64,000 bases of DNA from Winogradskyella flava (GTDB lineage Bacteria; Bacteroidota; Bacteroidia; Flavobacteriales; Flavobacteriaceae): NCBI RefSeq assembly GCF_014243395.1, contig NZ_JACLCP010000001.1, positions 620,001 to 684,000 of the forward strand, given 5' to 3'. A model generated the notes under the pieces. The model saw only the letters and a program-made list of their open reading frames with translations, ran no database searches and was not told the origin of the DNA. The position numbers and the translations under genes are program-made. Below, in pieces: positions 8,246-17,864 of the stretch (position 1 is its first letter; each line of letters opens with the position of its first letter).

Positions 8246-10516
8246 ATGAAATCATATATGCCCCAATTCAAAATTTGGATCAGAAAAATCTTTAAGAACA
8301 GGTGGGTAAAAGGGTTATCATGGATAATGGGTTCTGTTTTATTATTTCTTCTAGGGCTTTACATAAGTGTCTATTTAGGGGTATTTGGAAAACTACCAAC
8401 AACCGAAGCTTTAAGCTCTATAAAACATGAGCAAGCCACGCAGATTCTAGATCATAAGGGCAAGTTAATAGGTAAGTACTATATCTATGATAGACAGCCG
8501 GTAAATTTTGAAGATCTCCCTAAACATTTAATCGACGCTTTGGTTGCCACAGAGGATAGTCGTTTTTATAAGCACAATGGTGTCGATAATATTAGTCTTA
8601 TCAGGGTTTTTGTAAAGAACTTAATACTTCAAGATAAAAGTGCAGGTGGAGGGAGTACTATTACGCTTCAACTGGCAAAGAATTTATATGGTAGAAAAAA
8701 TTATGCGATGTTTAGTATGCTCATTAATAAATTTAAAGAATCAATTATTGCCAAGCGTATCGAAGACATTTATTCCAAAGAAGAGATTTTGATACTCTAC
8801 TTAAATACAGTTCCGTTTTCTGATAATACATATGGTATAGAAAGCGCCTCGTTAAAGTTTTTTGATAAATCCGTAAACGATTTAACTATAAATGAAGCTG
8901 CCACCTTAGTTGGAACATTAAAAGCAAACACGTATTACAATCCTAGAGTCCATCAAAAGCGTAGCGAAGATAGACGAAACGTAGTGCTTCAACAGATGGT
9001 GAACTATGGCTATTTAGCAAAGGATTCTCTGGAATTTTTTAGCAAGCAGAAGTTAGAGTTGAGTTACAAATCTTACAATCATGATTTAGGTCTGGCACCT
9101 TATTTTAGGGAAGCCGCGAAAAAGCAACTAACGGCAATTTTAGATACTTTAAAAACTCCGGAAGGTAATCATTACAATTTGTATAAAGACGGACTTGTAG
9201 TATATACCACCTTAGATTACCAAATGCAGCAATATGCTGAAGAAGCGATGAAAGCGCATCTTACAAAACTGCAAAATAACTTTGAAACGTCTTTTGGTAA
9301 GAATGCACCTTGGAATGATAATTCTAAAGTTTTGAAAACTGCAATTCAAAAATTGTCCATAGTGAAACGTTATAAAGACAAAGGCTTATCGGATGCGCAA
9401 ATTATGGATTCATTAAATCTAAAGCGTAATCTGGAATTATTCAGTTGGCAAGGAGATACCGTTAGAAACATTTCAGTTATAGATAGCCTGAAGCATTACA
9501 TAAAATTCCTCAATACTGGCATGTTGTCCATAGACCCAAAAACAGGCGCGGTAAAAACCTATATTGGCGGAATAGACTACAGATTTTTTAAATATGATCA
9601 TGTCTCACAAAGCGAACGTCAAGTAGGCTCTACCTTTAAACCCTTTGTATATACAGCTGCCATTGAAAACGGATTAGACCCATGCACCTATTTTTCTTTA
9701 AGAGAAGTCACTTATTCCAATTATGATGATTGGACACCGAGTAATTCAGGAAGTGAAGAAGAGGATCCGCACATCAATTATACTTTGGAAAATGCCTTAA
9801 GCAATTCCGTTAACACTATTGCGGTAAAGGTTTTAGAAGAAGTTGGTATTCCCAATACCATTGAGCAAGTACAAAAATTGGGTATAACCAATGAGCTGCC
9901 AAATAAACCATCATTGGCACTTGGTGTTTCAGAAATTAATCTCATGGAACTTACAGGCGCTTATGCCAGCTATGTCAACGATAGCAAACCAGTAAAACCC
10001 TATATTATCACTAAAATCGAAGACAAAGATGGTAATGTCATTGTAGATTTTAAACCTAATATTTCAGTAGAAAAAGCATACAGCGATAATACCAGACAGG
10101 TCATGTTAGAGATGATGAAATCTACTGTAAATAGTGGTACAGCAATCCGTTTACGAAACAGTTATGGGTTAAAAAATCCCATTGCTGGAAAAACAGGAAC
10201 AACTCAAAACAACAAAGATGGATGGTTTGTAGCACTTACACCAAATTTGGTCACGATAACTTGGGTAGGAAATGATAATAACTCCATTGGTTTTAAGTCC
10301 ACAGGTTTAGGACAAGGTGCCAATTCAGCATTGCCAATATTTGCTCAATTTTATCAAAAGTTGAACGCTGACAAAGCTTATAGAGCTTTTACTAGTACTA
10401 GGTTTGAAGACATTTCTGAAGACGTTATCAAGGCTCTAGATTGTGAACCCACAAAACGAGATGGTTTCTTTAAACGCTTGTTTAAAAAGAAAACCAAGAA
10501 GAAAAAGTTTGATTAA
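8246..10516 (+). CDS. class A penicillin-binding protein (PBP1A-like transglycosylase/transpeptidase)
   Basis: A 756-residue bifunctional murein synthase. One membrane helix near residues 22-46 anchors it in the inner membrane. The glycosyltransferase (GT51) domain shows EDSRFYKHNGVD (catalytic Glu) and GGGSTITLQLAKNLY. The transpeptidase domain has the SxxK nucleophile in GSTFKPFVY (near 463), SNSVN (SxN) and AGKTGTTQNNKDGWF (KTG triad). The C-terminus is Lys-rich (KRLFKKKTKKKKF). It polymerises lipid II and cross-links stem peptides in the periplasm. It follows hflX closely and is ended by a strong hairpin. A second class A enzyme, pbpC, lies at 60141-62492. Confidence 0.93.
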   Translation: MKSYMPQFKIWIRKIFKNRWVKGLSWIMGSVLLFLLGLYISVYLGVFGKLPTTEALSSIKHEQATQILDHKGKLIGKYYIYDRQPVNFEDLPKHLIDALVATEDSRFYKHNGVDNISLIRVFVKNLILQDKSAGGGSTITLQLAKNLYGRKNYAMFSMLINKFKESIIAKRIEDIYSKEEILILYLNTVPFSDNTYGIESASLKFFDKSVNDLTINEAATLVGTLKANTYYNPRVHQKRSEDRRNVVLQQMVNYGYLAKDSLEFFSKQKLELSYKSYNHDLGLAPYFREAAKKQLTAILDTLKTPEGNHYNLYKDGLVVYTTLDYQMQQYAEEAMKAHLTKLQNNFETSFGKNAPWNDNSKVLKTAIQKLSIVKRYKDKGLSDAQIMDSLNLKRNLELFSWQGDTVRNISVIDSLKHYIKFLNTGMLSIDPKTGAVKTYIGGIDYRFFKYDHVSQSERQVGSTFKPFVYTAAIENGLDPCTYFSLREVTYSNYDDWTPSNSGSEEEDPHINYTLENALSNSVNTIAVKVLEEVGIPNTIEQVQKLGITNELPNKPSLALGVSEINLMELTGAYASYVNDSKPVKPYIITKIEDKDGNVIVDFKPNISVEKAYSDNTRQVMLEMMKSTVNSGTAIRLRNSYGLKNPIAGKTGTTQNNKDGWFVALTPNLVTITWVGNDNNSIGFKSTGLGQGANSALPIFAQFYQKLNADKAYRAFTSTRFEDISEDVIKALDCEPTKRDGFFKRLFKKKTKKKKFD

Positions 10517-10547
10517 AAAAAGCCTGTCAATAATGACAGGCTTTTTT
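10515..10547. terminator. bidirectional intrinsic terminator
   Basis: Perfect 9-bp stem AGCCTGTCA (10521-10529) with TGACAGGCT (10534-10542), loop ATAA, A-run on the left and T-run on the right. It lies between the convergent PBP and DUF3078 genes and can serve both strands. Confidence 0.9.
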
Positions 10548-10567
10548 ATTTGTAAGAGTTCTTCTAT

Positions 10568-11476
10568 TTAGAACTTATAGCTTAAACCAATTGTATAGTA
10601 TGATTGTAAATCGTTATCTGCATCTTCTAATGCTACGCCTTGGAAGTTAGCAGCTTCTTGTTGATTGCTTCTTAAAGCAAAATCAAAACCAACACCAATC
10701 ATTTTCCATAATGTATAGCTAAAAGAGTTGGTCCATGTCCAGTTAGATAAATCACTTGACTTATAACTTTGGAATGTAGAGAAGTTAGATTTAAAAGCAA
10801 TGGCTCCAATCTGTCTTGTATAATCTGCTACAATCTTAGCACCTGCAGAAGATTCGAAAACAGCATCATTTTCAGCAAATACAAAGTTGTAGTTTAATGG
10901 ATGTATAACTACAATTAGATTTTCAATTGGTGTCCAAGTCGCACCAATACCTAAGTCTAAATATCCTGGATCATTGAAGTTATTTAATAACGTCGTTCTG
11001 TATTCACCTAATGCAGATACTGCCCATGTGTCACTTAACTTATAACCATACAATGACGAAAGGTTGAAAACATCCGTGGTTGCCTCAAAATCGTCACTAT
11101 CTAAGTCAGTATCCTTGTTATCAAGCTTTACCCATGCTAAATTTGTGGTTAATGAGTTTCTCCAAAAGTATTTGTCTTCAAGCTTGTTGGCAAAAGCATT
11201 AAAAGTGACGCCTATATTACCTGAAGAGTTATTTGGAACACCTTGTGCATACCAATTATTAAAGTTAGATAAGCTACCGCCAATAGTACCAAAAGCACCT
11301 ACTCTCCAACCAGGTAAAGCATCAATTTGAGCTTGTAAAGCATTGGCTTCAGCTTGAAACTTATCAGCTTCAGCTTGTTTCTCTGCTTTTTGGGCTTCTA
11401 GTTCTTCTTTTGTCTGCGCAAAACCAAAAGTAATGGCAAACATCATGAATACTGATAAAATTAAATTTTTGTTCAT
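10568..11476 (-). CDS. DUF3078 domain-containing outer-membrane-type protein
   Basis: A 302-residue exported protein. Signal peptide MNKNLILSVFMMFAITFGFAQ, then an Ala/Glu/Gln-rich coiled-coil stretch (KEELEAQKAEKQAEADKFQ) and the DUF3078 core beginning PGWRVGAFGTIGGSLSNFNNWYAQG. The rest alternates polar and aromatic residues and ends in YYTIGLSYKF, as in an outer-membrane beta-barrel with a terminal Phe. I chose the ATG at 11476; a TTG at 11482 would only add two residues. It has its own upstream element (11518-11525) and is separated from the SUF operon by 131 bases. Function unknown; a barrel in the outer membrane is inferred. Confidence 0.85.
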   Translation of the reverse strand: MNKNLILSVFMMFAITFGFAQTKEELEAQKAEKQAEADKFQAEANALQAQIDALPGWRVGAFGTIGGSLSNFNNWYAQGVPNNSSGNIGVTFNAFANKLEDKYFWRNSLTTNLAWVKLDNKDTDLDSDDFEATTDVFNLSSLYGYKLSDTWAVSALGEYRTTLLNNFNDPGYLDLGIGATWTPIENLIVVIHPLNYNFVFAENDAVFESSAGAKIVADYTRQIGAIAFKSNFSTFQSYKSSDLSNWTWTNSFSYTLWKMIGVGFDFALRSNQQEAANFQGVALEDADNDLQSYYTIGLSYKF

Positions 11477-11517
11477 AATCAATTAATTTTAATAAATCTT
11501 AAGTTGTTATTAAGTTG

Positions 11518-11525
11518 CAAATATA
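11518..11525 (-). promoter_or_regulatory. candidate -7 element of the DUF3078 gene
   Basis: TATATTTG on the minus strand, matching TAnnTTTG, 41 bases upstream of the ATG. No clear -33 TTG at the expected distance. Confidence 0.35.
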
Positions 11526-11607
11526 AGTTTTTATTGATTTCTAGTAAATAACCCCTTACAAAGAAATCAATACTTCTTTGACAATAAAATCTCTAAAAAG
11601 TCACAAT

Positions 11608-12114
11608 TTATTTTCTTTTATACAAAGGAACAGAAGAGCAAGCTTCACCAAACATTATAGATTTGGCAACTGGTTTAAGTTTTTGGGATAGTAATACAAG
11701 GGCATTTGCTGGTACAGGTTTATGGGAACAACCTTTAATAATCACAGGCATATCGCTATATTCAGAGACGTCCATGTCAGAAATTATTTCAGCATAAATA
11801 ATGGATTCTAAATGGTCTAATGAACCAATAACGGTTAATTTTGATGTGCCTTGAAGCTGTAAGGAAATCAACATATAAGCCCAATCTGGTACGATCGCAT
11901 CGGTCGAGCAATGCAGAGCAACAAATGCATTATTGCATTGTGACCAATCATGCAGAGCAACATGTTGCCTAAAGTCTTTTTCTCGTAGTACTAAGCCCTC
12001 AAGTAGCCAATCCTTGATATCAAAAAGTATGCGTTTGCCATCAGGATAAAAGTCCTCAAGATCAATAACCTTAAGTTTACTATTAGCAACTCTGTTAATT
12101 ATTTCTTCTGCCAT
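11608..12114 (-). CDS. DUF2480 family protein, last gene of the SUF cluster
   Basis: A 168-residue protein recognised as DUF2480 from its start (MAEEIINRVANSKLKVIDLEDF) and the DWSQCNNAFVALHCSTDAIVPDW stretch. No signal peptide or membrane helix, so cytosolic. It holds several Cys residues and a C-terminal GEACSSVPLYK. The family is conserved in Bacteroidota at the end of SUF operons, as here: the ATG at 12114 lies one base after the sufT stop, so translation is probably coupled. The biochemical role is not known to me; a part in iron-sulfur cluster assembly or delivery is inferred only from position. Confidence 0.85.
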   Translation of the reverse strand: MAEEIINRVANSKLKVIDLEDFYPDGKRILFDIKDWLLEGLVLREKDFRQHVALHDWSQCNNAFVALHCSTDAIVPDWAYMLISLQLQGTSKLTVIGSLDHLESIIYAEIISDMDVSEYSDMPVIIKGCSHKPVPANALVLLSQKLKPVAKSIMFGEACSSVPLYKRK

Positions 12115-12115
12115 T

Positions 12116-12442
12116 TTACAACATACCAAGTTCTAATTTAGCTTCTTCACTCATTAAATCTTGAGACCAAGGTGGATCAAAGGTAATTTCCACCTCTGCG
12201 TCTTTAACGTCATTTAATGACTTTACTTTTTCTTCAACTTCAAGTGGCAGTGTTTCTGCAACAGGACAGTTGGGTGTTGTTAAGGTCATTAAGATTTTAA
12301 CCTGGTAGTCTTCATTTACAAATACATCGTAGATTAATCCTAGTTCGTAAATATCTACAGGGATTTCTGGATCGTAAATGGTCTTTAATACTCTTACAAT
12401 TTTATCTCCAAGTACGTTTGTGTCTATTGTCGTTTCGCTCAT
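12116..12442 (-). CDS. sufT: SufT-like DUF59/MIP18 iron-sulfur assembly protein
   Basis: A 108-residue MIP18-family (DUF59) protein. Motifs: YDPEIPVDIYELGLIYDV and MTLTTPNCPVAETLP, the latter with the conserved Cys59 that is the candidate cluster or metal ligand, then ITFDPPWSQDLMSEEAKLELG. Family members help maturation of iron-sulfur proteins and are accessory SUF factors. It starts one base after the sufE stop and is followed by DUF2480 one base later, a tightly packed operon end. Confidence 0.92.
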   Translation of the reverse strand: MSETTIDTNVLGDKIVRVLKTIYDPEIPVDIYELGLIYDVFVNEDYQVKILMTLTTPNCPVAETLPLEVEEKVKSLNDVKDAEVEITFDPPWSQDLMSEEAKLELGML

Positions 12443-12443
12443 C

Positions 12444-12866
12444 TTAATTCAATTGTGTTTGATATGCTATCGCATACATCTTTAGTTGTTTTATCATACT
12501 CACAAGACCATTGGCCCTTGTAGGTGATAGGTGCTCTTTTAATCCGATCTCATCAATAAAATCTGTATTTGCGTCAAGAATAGCTTTTGGATGTTGATTG
12601 GAAAACACTCTAATTAAAATAGCAATGATTCCCTTAGTGATAATAGCATCACTATCTGCTGTAAAATTCACCTTGTCATCTTCCATATCTGCATGCACCC
12701 ATACTTTACTCTGACAACCTTTAATAATATGATCTTCCGTTTTAAATTTTTCATCAATTAATGGCAATGTTTTGCCTAAATCAATCATATATTGATAGCG
12801 TTCTTCCCAATCTTCAAACATTGAAAATTCGTCTATTATATCATTTTGAATTTCTTCAATAGTCAT
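12444..12866 (-). CDS. sufE: SufE cysteine desulfuration protein
   Basis: A 140-residue SufE. It takes persulfide sulfur from SufS and hands it to the SufBCD scaffold. The sulfur-accepting residue is Cys51 in DHIIKGCQSKVWV; FSMFEDWEERYQYMIDLGK upstream and HLSPTRANGLVSMI near the end are family signatures. Cytosolic. It lies between a META-domain lipoprotein gene and sufT rather than directly beside sufS. Confidence 0.95.
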   Translation of the reverse strand: MTIEEIQNDIIDEFSMFEDWEERYQYMIDLGKTLPLIDEKFKTEDHIIKGCQSKVWVHADMEDDKVNFTADSDAIITKGIIAILIRVFSNQHPKAILDANTDFIDEIGLKEHLSPTRANGLVSMIKQLKMYAIAYQTQLN

Positions 12867-12899
12867 ACCTAATTTGTTTTTAACAAAGTTACAAAAACG

Positions 12900-13745
12900 C
12901 TATTGTTTAGACACACTTTCCTTAATCGATAACACTTTATTAACGAGTTCTTCAATCTCTTTTGGAGGTACACCATGATCAAAAGATGGTGACATTATTT
13001 CGACATCACCTCGAATAATGGATAAAGTAGCATGTGCAGCACCATCATACAAGCGTTTATTAGTTGGCGCCTCAAGTTTTTGAAATTCATCATTATCAAT
13101 ATTCTGAAACATGTTACTCAATGCCTCCCAATCCTTAGGGTCGCAGCGATAGTTTGTAAAACTCTTTAGATTTCTATCTGAAGATGTTCTAACACCTGAT
13201 TCAGAGATTTGAACAAATTCGAACATGCCTCTAGATTGTGCCTGGTATGTAATTAGTGTTCTGTTATAGTTGTCTTTAACCATATCACTTTTACTAGGTT
13301 TTGACGCTAATTGCTTATTGGCTTTTAATAATTGCCCATCGTCGTTTGAGAGATAAATACTATTCCCTTCAATCTTATAAGTGCGGGTCTTACTCAAAAC
13401 ATCTAAAAACTGACGTTCAATTTTATTTTGTGCGTCTTGGCAGTATTTTTTGGAAGTCGCTAGGGGACCAAATGAAATAGTATTACCATCAGTTGTATAA
13501 TCTCCAAAAAAACTATTACAACCAGAAAATCCCGAGACCCTATTAGAGGACGCATCAAAGTTTATAGATAAAGTCATTGGTAATTTATCTATATTTTCAA
13601 TCTCTGAAAGGGTATATGCTCCTGAAAGTAAGTCTTGCATGGTATTGCTTTTTTCTTGTGATTCATCTACAGATGTTGACGCCTTTGATGAGTTACAAGA
13701 TTCGGTCATCATTACAATAGCGAATAGGCTTATTAAAAATTTCAT
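12900..13745 (-). CDS. META domain lipoprotein within the SUF operon
   Basis: A 281-residue probable lipoprotein with Cys17 after a short hydrophobic segment (LFAIVMMTESC; a weak lipobox). Residues ~40-140 form a META/HslJ-like domain: AYTLSEIENIDKLPMTLSINFD, then VSGFSGCNSFFGDY and ISFGPLATSKKYC, the pattern with a conserved GxxGCN and a second Cys. The second half (VQISESGVRTSSDRNLKSF and the EIEELVNKVLSI tail) is not recognised. It is inserted between sufS and sufE with 48- and 33-base gaps on the same strand. Nothing ties it biochemically to cluster assembly; META proteins are often linked to envelope stress. Confidence 0.8.
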   Translation of the reverse strand: MKFLISLFAIVMMTESCNSSKASTSVDESQEKSNTMQDLLSGAYTLSEIENIDKLPMTLSINFDASSNRVSGFSGCNSFFGDYTTDGNTISFGPLATSKKYCQDAQNKIERQFLDVLSKTRTYKIEGNSIYLSNDDGQLLKANKQLASKPSKSDMVKDNYNRTLITYQAQSRGMFEFVQISESGVRTSSDRNLKSFTNYRCDPKDWEALSNMFQNIDNDEFQKLEAPTNKRLYDGAAHATLSIIRGDVEIMSPSFDHGVPPKEIEELVNKVLSIKESVSKQ

Positions 13746-13793
13746 AATGTTTACTGTTTTAAAAAGTAAGATGCACTTATAGTGCCAAACAGA

Positions 13794-15011
13794 CTAAGAT
13801 AGCATCATGACTGCTTTTTTAAGTGCAGTGATAAAGGTATCAATTTCCTCTTTAGTATTATAAAACATAAAAGAAGCTCTTATGGTTCCGGGAATTTGAT
13901 AAAAATCCATAATAGGTTGGGCACAATGATGCCCTGTACGGACGGCAATGCCCATTTTATCTAATATCGTCCCAATATCATAAGGATGAATATTGGCGAC
14001 ATTAAATGAGATTACAGATGTTTTTTCTTTTGCAGTACCATAAATTTTTAGTCCATCAACTTGTAATAGTTGCTCTGTAGCATAGTCCAAAAGGGTATTT
14101 TCATATTTGGCTATATTATCAAACCCAATGGTATTCATATAGTCCAAGGCAGCTCCAAAAGCAATACCACCGCAAACATTTGGTGTGCCAGCTTCAAACT
14201 TATGGGGTAAGTTCGCATAAGTTGTTTTTTCAAAAGAGACCTCTGCAATCATTTCGCCACCACCTTGATATGGGGGCAATTTTTTCAACCATTCTTCTTT
14301 ACCATAGAGCATACCAACACCAGTTGGCCCACATATTTTATGAGCTGAACAGACATAAAAATCAACATCCAATTGTTGCACATCTGGTTTTAAATGAGGA
14401 CAAGACTGTGCGCCATCAACCAAAACAGCAGCACCTGCGCTGTGGGCTTTTTCAATAATGTATTCAATAGGATTAATAGTTCCTAATGCGTTGGATATAT
14501 GGTTAACAAAAACAAGTTTGGTATTTTCATTTAAAAGCGAATCAAATTCTGAAAGTATTAATTCACCATTTTGATTCATAGGAATCACTTTCAAGGTAGC
14601 GCCTGTTCTTTCACAAAGCATTTGCCAAGGTACAATATTACTGTGATGCTCTAGTGCAGAAACAAGGACTTCATCGCCCTTTTTTAGTAGGGAAGAAAAG
14701 CCATTTGCCACTAAATTAATACCATGAGTTGTTCCAGCAGTGAAAATTATTTCGTGCGAATGTTTAGCATTAAAATGTGTTTGAATTTTAAGACGAGCTT
14801 GCTCGTAAGCGTCAGTGGCTTCTTGGCTTAGACTGTGGACACCTCTATGAATATTAGCGTTGTAGTTTGAATAGTAATCTACAATAACATCAATGACCTG
14901 TTGAGGTGTTTGCGACGTTGCCGCATTGTCAAAATATATTAACGGCTTTCCATTAACCTTGCGATTAAGTATAGGGAAGTCTCTCCTTATATCTTGGACA
15001 TTTAAAGTCAT
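13794..15011 (-). CDS. sufS: cysteine desulfurase SufS
   Basis: A 405-residue class V PLP-dependent enzyme that turns cysteine into alanine and an enzyme-bound persulfide. The N-terminus DFPILNRKVNGKPLIYFDNAATSQTP is typical of group II (SufS) desulfurases. The PLP lysine is in CSAHKICGPTG (near residue 226) after LVDGAQSCPH, and the catalytic Cys is in RTGHHCAQP (near 361) on a short loop, as expected for SufS rather than IscS. Partner of the sufE product encoded two genes on. Confidence 0.95.
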   Translation of the reverse strand: MTLNVQDIRRDFPILNRKVNGKPLIYFDNAATSQTPQQVIDVIVDYYSNYNANIHRGVHSLSQEATDAYEQARLKIQTHFNAKHSHEIIFTAGTTHGINLVANGFSSLLKKGDEVLVSALEHHSNIVPWQMLCERTGATLKVIPMNQNGELILSEFDSLLNENTKLVFVNHISNALGTINPIEYIIEKAHSAGAAVLVDGAQSCPHLKPDVQQLDVDFYVCSAHKICGPTGVGMLYGKEEWLKKLPPYQGGGEMIAEVSFEKTTYANLPHKFEAGTPNVCGGIAFGAALDYMNTIGFDNIAKYENTLLDYATEQLLQVDGLKIYGTAKEKTSVISFNVANIHPYDIGTILDKMGIAVRTGHHCAQPIMDFYQIPGTIRASFMFYNTKEEIDTFITALKKAVMMLS

Positions 15012-15028
15012 TAATTTTCCTTTTCTAT

Positions 15029-15334
15029 TTATGAGTTAAAACTACTTTTTAGCTGTTCAATTATTGTTATTCCAATTTCTAAAAATGCTTCACACCACTC
15101 AATATTTTTCTTTTCAGAATAAATCAAAATCTGATTAGGCCATCCTTGATTTGATCCGAAAATTTCATGTTTTGATTCAAGTAAACTTTTTATTTCTGAG
15201 GTAAATGTTTCTTTTCCGGTTCCAGCTTCAAAACCATGAACAAAAGAAACAATAGTCTCCATATTAATGGGATGAATCCACATTGAAGTCTTAATCAAGA
15301 AGTGATTTAAAATTTCATGCTCTTTTTTGGTCAT
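15029..15334 (-). CDS. hypothetical protein between sufD and sufS
   Basis: A 101-residue protein that I do not recognise. It starts MTKKEHEILNHFLIKTSMW and has FVHGFEAGTG, NQGWPNQILIYSEKKN and a C-terminal helix (FLEIGITIIEQLKSSF). No signal peptide, no membrane helix, one Cys. The gene sits 14 bases after sufD and 17 bases before sufS on the same strand, so it is very probably translated as part of the SUF transcript. The composition matches its neighbours. It could be a late insertion of an unrelated small cytosolic protein or an accessory SUF factor; the sequence does not decide. Confidence 0.7.
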   Translation of the reverse strand: MTKKEHEILNHFLIKTSMWIHPINMETIVSFVHGFEAGTGKETFTSEIKSLLESKHEIFGSNQGWPNQILIYSEKKNIEWCEAFLEIGITIIEQLKSSFNS

Positions 15335-15348
15335 TTATTAAGAACAAT

Positions 15349-16662
15349 TTACAAATCAAACCCAATATTAACGCCCAATTTACTAGCGATAATCTTCGTA
15401 ATCCTACTTTTAATTTCAGGAATTTTAACCGAGCCTAGGACATTATTGCTAAATGCAAACATCAATAAAGCTCTAGCTTCCTTTTCTGGAATACCACGTG
15501 AACGTAAATAAAACATGGCGCTTTCGTCTAGCTGACCAATAGTGCAACCATGAGAACATTTGACATCATCTGCAAAAATCTCTAGTTGAGGTTTTGTATT
15601 TATACTAGCCTTATCGCTTATTAAAATATTGTTGTTGGCCTGAAATGCGTTGGTTTTTTGTGCATCCTTTTCAACAATAACCTTTCCATTAAAAACACCA
15701 GTGGCACTATCGTTAAAGATACCTTTGTAGTCTTGGTGACTCTCACAATTAGGCTCTATGTGGTGTACTAATGTATTATGATCTACATGCTGTTTGTTAC
15801 CAATAATGGTAATGCCTTTCATTGTAGAATCTAGACGTTCGCCGTTTTGATAGAAATTTAAATTATTTCTAGTCAATTTTCCACCGAATGAAAATGTATG
15901 TACTTTAGCAATACTTTCCTGTTTCTGATTGATAAAGGTATTATCGATTAAAGAAGCGGATTCCCGATCATTCTGAATTTTATAGTAATCTACAATAGCA
16001 CGTTTGTTAGCAAAAATTTCAGTAACGCTATTGGTTAATACAGGATTATCTGTTAAACTTTGATGGCGCTCAATAATTTGAACATGTGAATTCTCGTCAA
16101 CAACAACCAAATTTCTTGGCTGTACCATTAGAGCTGCTTCATTTCCTGTAGAGAAATGCACGATTTGAATTGGCTTTGTAACTAATTTATTTTTAGGAAT
16201 ATGAATGTAAGCGCCTTCCGCTGAAAATGCTGTATTTAAAGAGGATAAACCATCTTTTGGAGCTATTTTATTGAAGTAATTTTCAATAATTAGTCTGTAT
16301 TTTGGTTTGGATAAGGCTGCAGACATTAGGCATACATCAATACCATCATGTGTGGTTTGAGATAAATGTGACGAATATTTTCCATCAATAAAAACGATTT
16401 TATAAGTATCGATTTCATGGATAAAATATCTTTTTACATCACTGTATTCCAATGCTTTTTCATGCTTTGGAAACACACTGTAGTCGTGCTTTAAAACCGA
16501 ATTTAAAGAGGTATACTTCCAAGCTTCTTGTCGCTTTGATGGAAAGCCTTCAGTTTCAAAATTCTTTATTGCTTCAGTTCTTATATCATGGATAGGCGAA
16601 TCTATGTCGACCATATTTTCAAAGGCCATGAAAGAAGAGACTAATTTTTCTTTTAATTCCAT
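15349..16662 (-). CDS. sufD: SufD iron-sulfur cluster scaffold protein
   Basis: A 437-residue SufB/SufD-family protein. The N-terminus carries the FPSKRQEAWKYTSL motif seen in SufD; the core is a right-handed beta-helix with HVQIIERHQS, VDHNTLVHHIEPNCESHQDYKGI and the conserved DDVKCSHGCTIGQLDESAMFYLRSRGI block, whose His and Cys are near the SufB-SufD interface site. SufD forms the SufBC2D complex on which clusters are built. sufC starts 11 bases upstream. Confidence 0.95.
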   Translation of the reverse strand: MELKEKLVSSFMAFENMVDIDSPIHDIRTEAIKNFETEGFPSKRQEAWKYTSLNSVLKHDYSVFPKHEKALEYSDVKRYFIHEIDTYKIVFIDGKYSSHLSQTTHDGIDVCLMSAALSKPKYRLIIENYFNKIAPKDGLSSLNTAFSAEGAYIHIPKNKLVTKPIQIVHFSTGNEAALMVQPRNLVVVDENSHVQIIERHQSLTDNPVLTNSVTEIFANKRAIVDYYKIQNDRESASLIDNTFINQKQESIAKVHTFSFGGKLTRNNLNFYQNGERLDSTMKGITIIGNKQHVDHNTLVHHIEPNCESHQDYKGIFNDSATGVFNGKVIVEKDAQKTNAFQANNNILISDKASINTKPQLEIFADDVKCSHGCTIGQLDESAMFYLRSRGIPEKEARALLMFAFSNNVLGSVKIPEIKSRITKIIASKLGVNIGFDL

Positions 16663-16673
16663 TTGCTTATAAA

Positions 16674-17426
16674 TTAAGCGTTTACTTCTTCTTTAATCCA
16701 GTCGTAACCTTTAGCTTCTAGCTCATGAGCCAATGCAGCTGACCCAGATTTAACAATTTTGCCATCATGCAAAACGTGCACGTAATCTGGTACGATATAA
16801 TCTAATAATCGTTGGTAGTGCGTAATAACGATTACAGCGTTATCTTTTGATTTTAGTTTGTTTACACCATTAGCAACAATTCTAAGCGCATCAATATCCA
16901 ATCCTGAATCTGTTTCATCCAAAATAGCTAGCCTAGGCTCTAACATTGCCATTTGAAAAATCTCATTACGTTTCTTTTCACCTCCAGAAAACCCTTCATT
17001 TAAAGAGCGCGACAAAAACTTTCTATCAATTTCTAACATCTCAGATTTTTCGCGAATCATTTTCAACATTTCATTTGCAGGCATGTCTTCCAATCCTTTG
17101 GCCTTGCGGGTTTCATTAATTGCTGTTTTCATAAAGTTAGTCACACTAACTCCAGGAATTTCAACAGGGTATTGAAATGATAAAAACACACCTTTATGGG
17201 CGCGTTCTTCTGGGCCAAGCTCATCAATATTTTCTCCTTCTAAAAGAATTTCCCCTTCCTCTACTTCATATTCTTCCTTACCAGCAATAACAGAAGCCAA
17301 GGTACTCTTCCCAGAACCATTAGGTCCCATTATAGCATGGACTTCACCAGGTTTCACATCAAGGTTAATACCTTTTAAAATTGCTTTGTCTTCAACACTA
17401 GCGTGTAAGTTATTTATCTTTAACAT
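16674..17426 (-). CDS. sufC: SufC iron-sulfur assembly ATPase
   Basis: A 250-residue ABC-type ATPase. Walker [10 protein letters not shown] at residues 34-42, signature [11 protein letters not shown], Walker [13 protein letters not shown] and H-loop VIVITHYQR. The SufC-specific variations ([23 protein letters not shown]) separate it from transporter ATPases. It is soluble and powers conformational change of SufBC2D during cluster assembly. Confidence 0.96.
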   Translation of the reverse strand: MLKINNLHASVEDKAILKGINLDVKPGEVHAIMGPNGSGKSTLASVIAGKEEYEVEEGEILLEGENIDELGPEERAHKGVFLSFQYPVEIPGVSVTNFMKTAINETRKAKGLEDMPANEMLKMIREKSEMLEIDRKFLSRSLNEGFSGGEKKRNEIFQMAMLEPRLAILDETDSGLDIDALRIVANGVNKLKSKDNAVIVITHYQRLLDYIVPDYVHVLHDGKIVKSGSAALAHELEAKGYDWIKEEVNA

Positions 17427-17432
17427 TGTCTT

Positions 17433-17840
17433 TTAGTTTGCTAATTTTATAATGTCTTCTTTATTTGGATTTGGTGCTTCGACCTTTAATATTTCTTTTA
17501 TTTCGACGCGATATTGCCAGCCCTCTTCACCTTTAGGCTTTTCAAACTTTTTCACCCTTAATGTTACGGGAACCATGTCAGTCGGTTCCTTTTTAAATGG
17601 CTTTACCTGCTCTTCTAGTTGATGCATGTTGTCGTCAATGACCACACCATAAATTTCATTTTGGGTTTGCAACACTGCTGCATCTGCATAATATATAAAG
17701 TCGCCTTTCATAGTGATGAAACCATCATTGGCGTCGTAAGACTTAGCTCGATTTTCTTCTAGGTTAATCTCTGGCTTTGTTTCGTTTTTGCATGCTGCCA
17801 ATGCTAAGCATAAAATGATAATTAATTTTGTTTTTTTCAT
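17433..17840 (-). CDS. putative lipoprotein between sufB and sufC
   Basis: A 135-residue protein with a classical lipoprotein signal: MKKTKLIIILCLALAACKNE, lipobox LAAC. The ATG at 17840 gives the standard signal; an ATG at 17849 would add three residues. The mature part has DANDGFITMKGDFIYYADAAVLQ, a stretch like small beta-barrel (OB/NlpE-like) proteins, then VPVTLRVKKFEKPKGEEGWQ. No known domain recognised. It follows sufB after 63 bases and precedes sufC by 6 bases, so it is embedded in the SUF operon although its product is periplasmic or outer-membrane anchored while the SUF proteins are cytosolic. Confidence 0.75.
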   Translation of the reverse strand: MKKTKLIIILCLALAACKNETKPEINLEENRAKSYDANDGFITMKGDFIYYADAAVLQTQNEIYGVVIDDNMHQLEEQVKPFKKEPTDMVPVTLRVKKFEKPKGEEGWQYRVEIKEILKVEAPNPNKEDIIKLAN

Positions 17841-17864
17841 AATAACCATAATTTATTTGAGACA

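Noticed and set aside
11559..11580. CAAAGAA / TTCTTTG inverted repeat after DUF2480 as a terminator
   Set aside because: AT-rich 7-bp stem without GC and no clear T-run; too weak to call.
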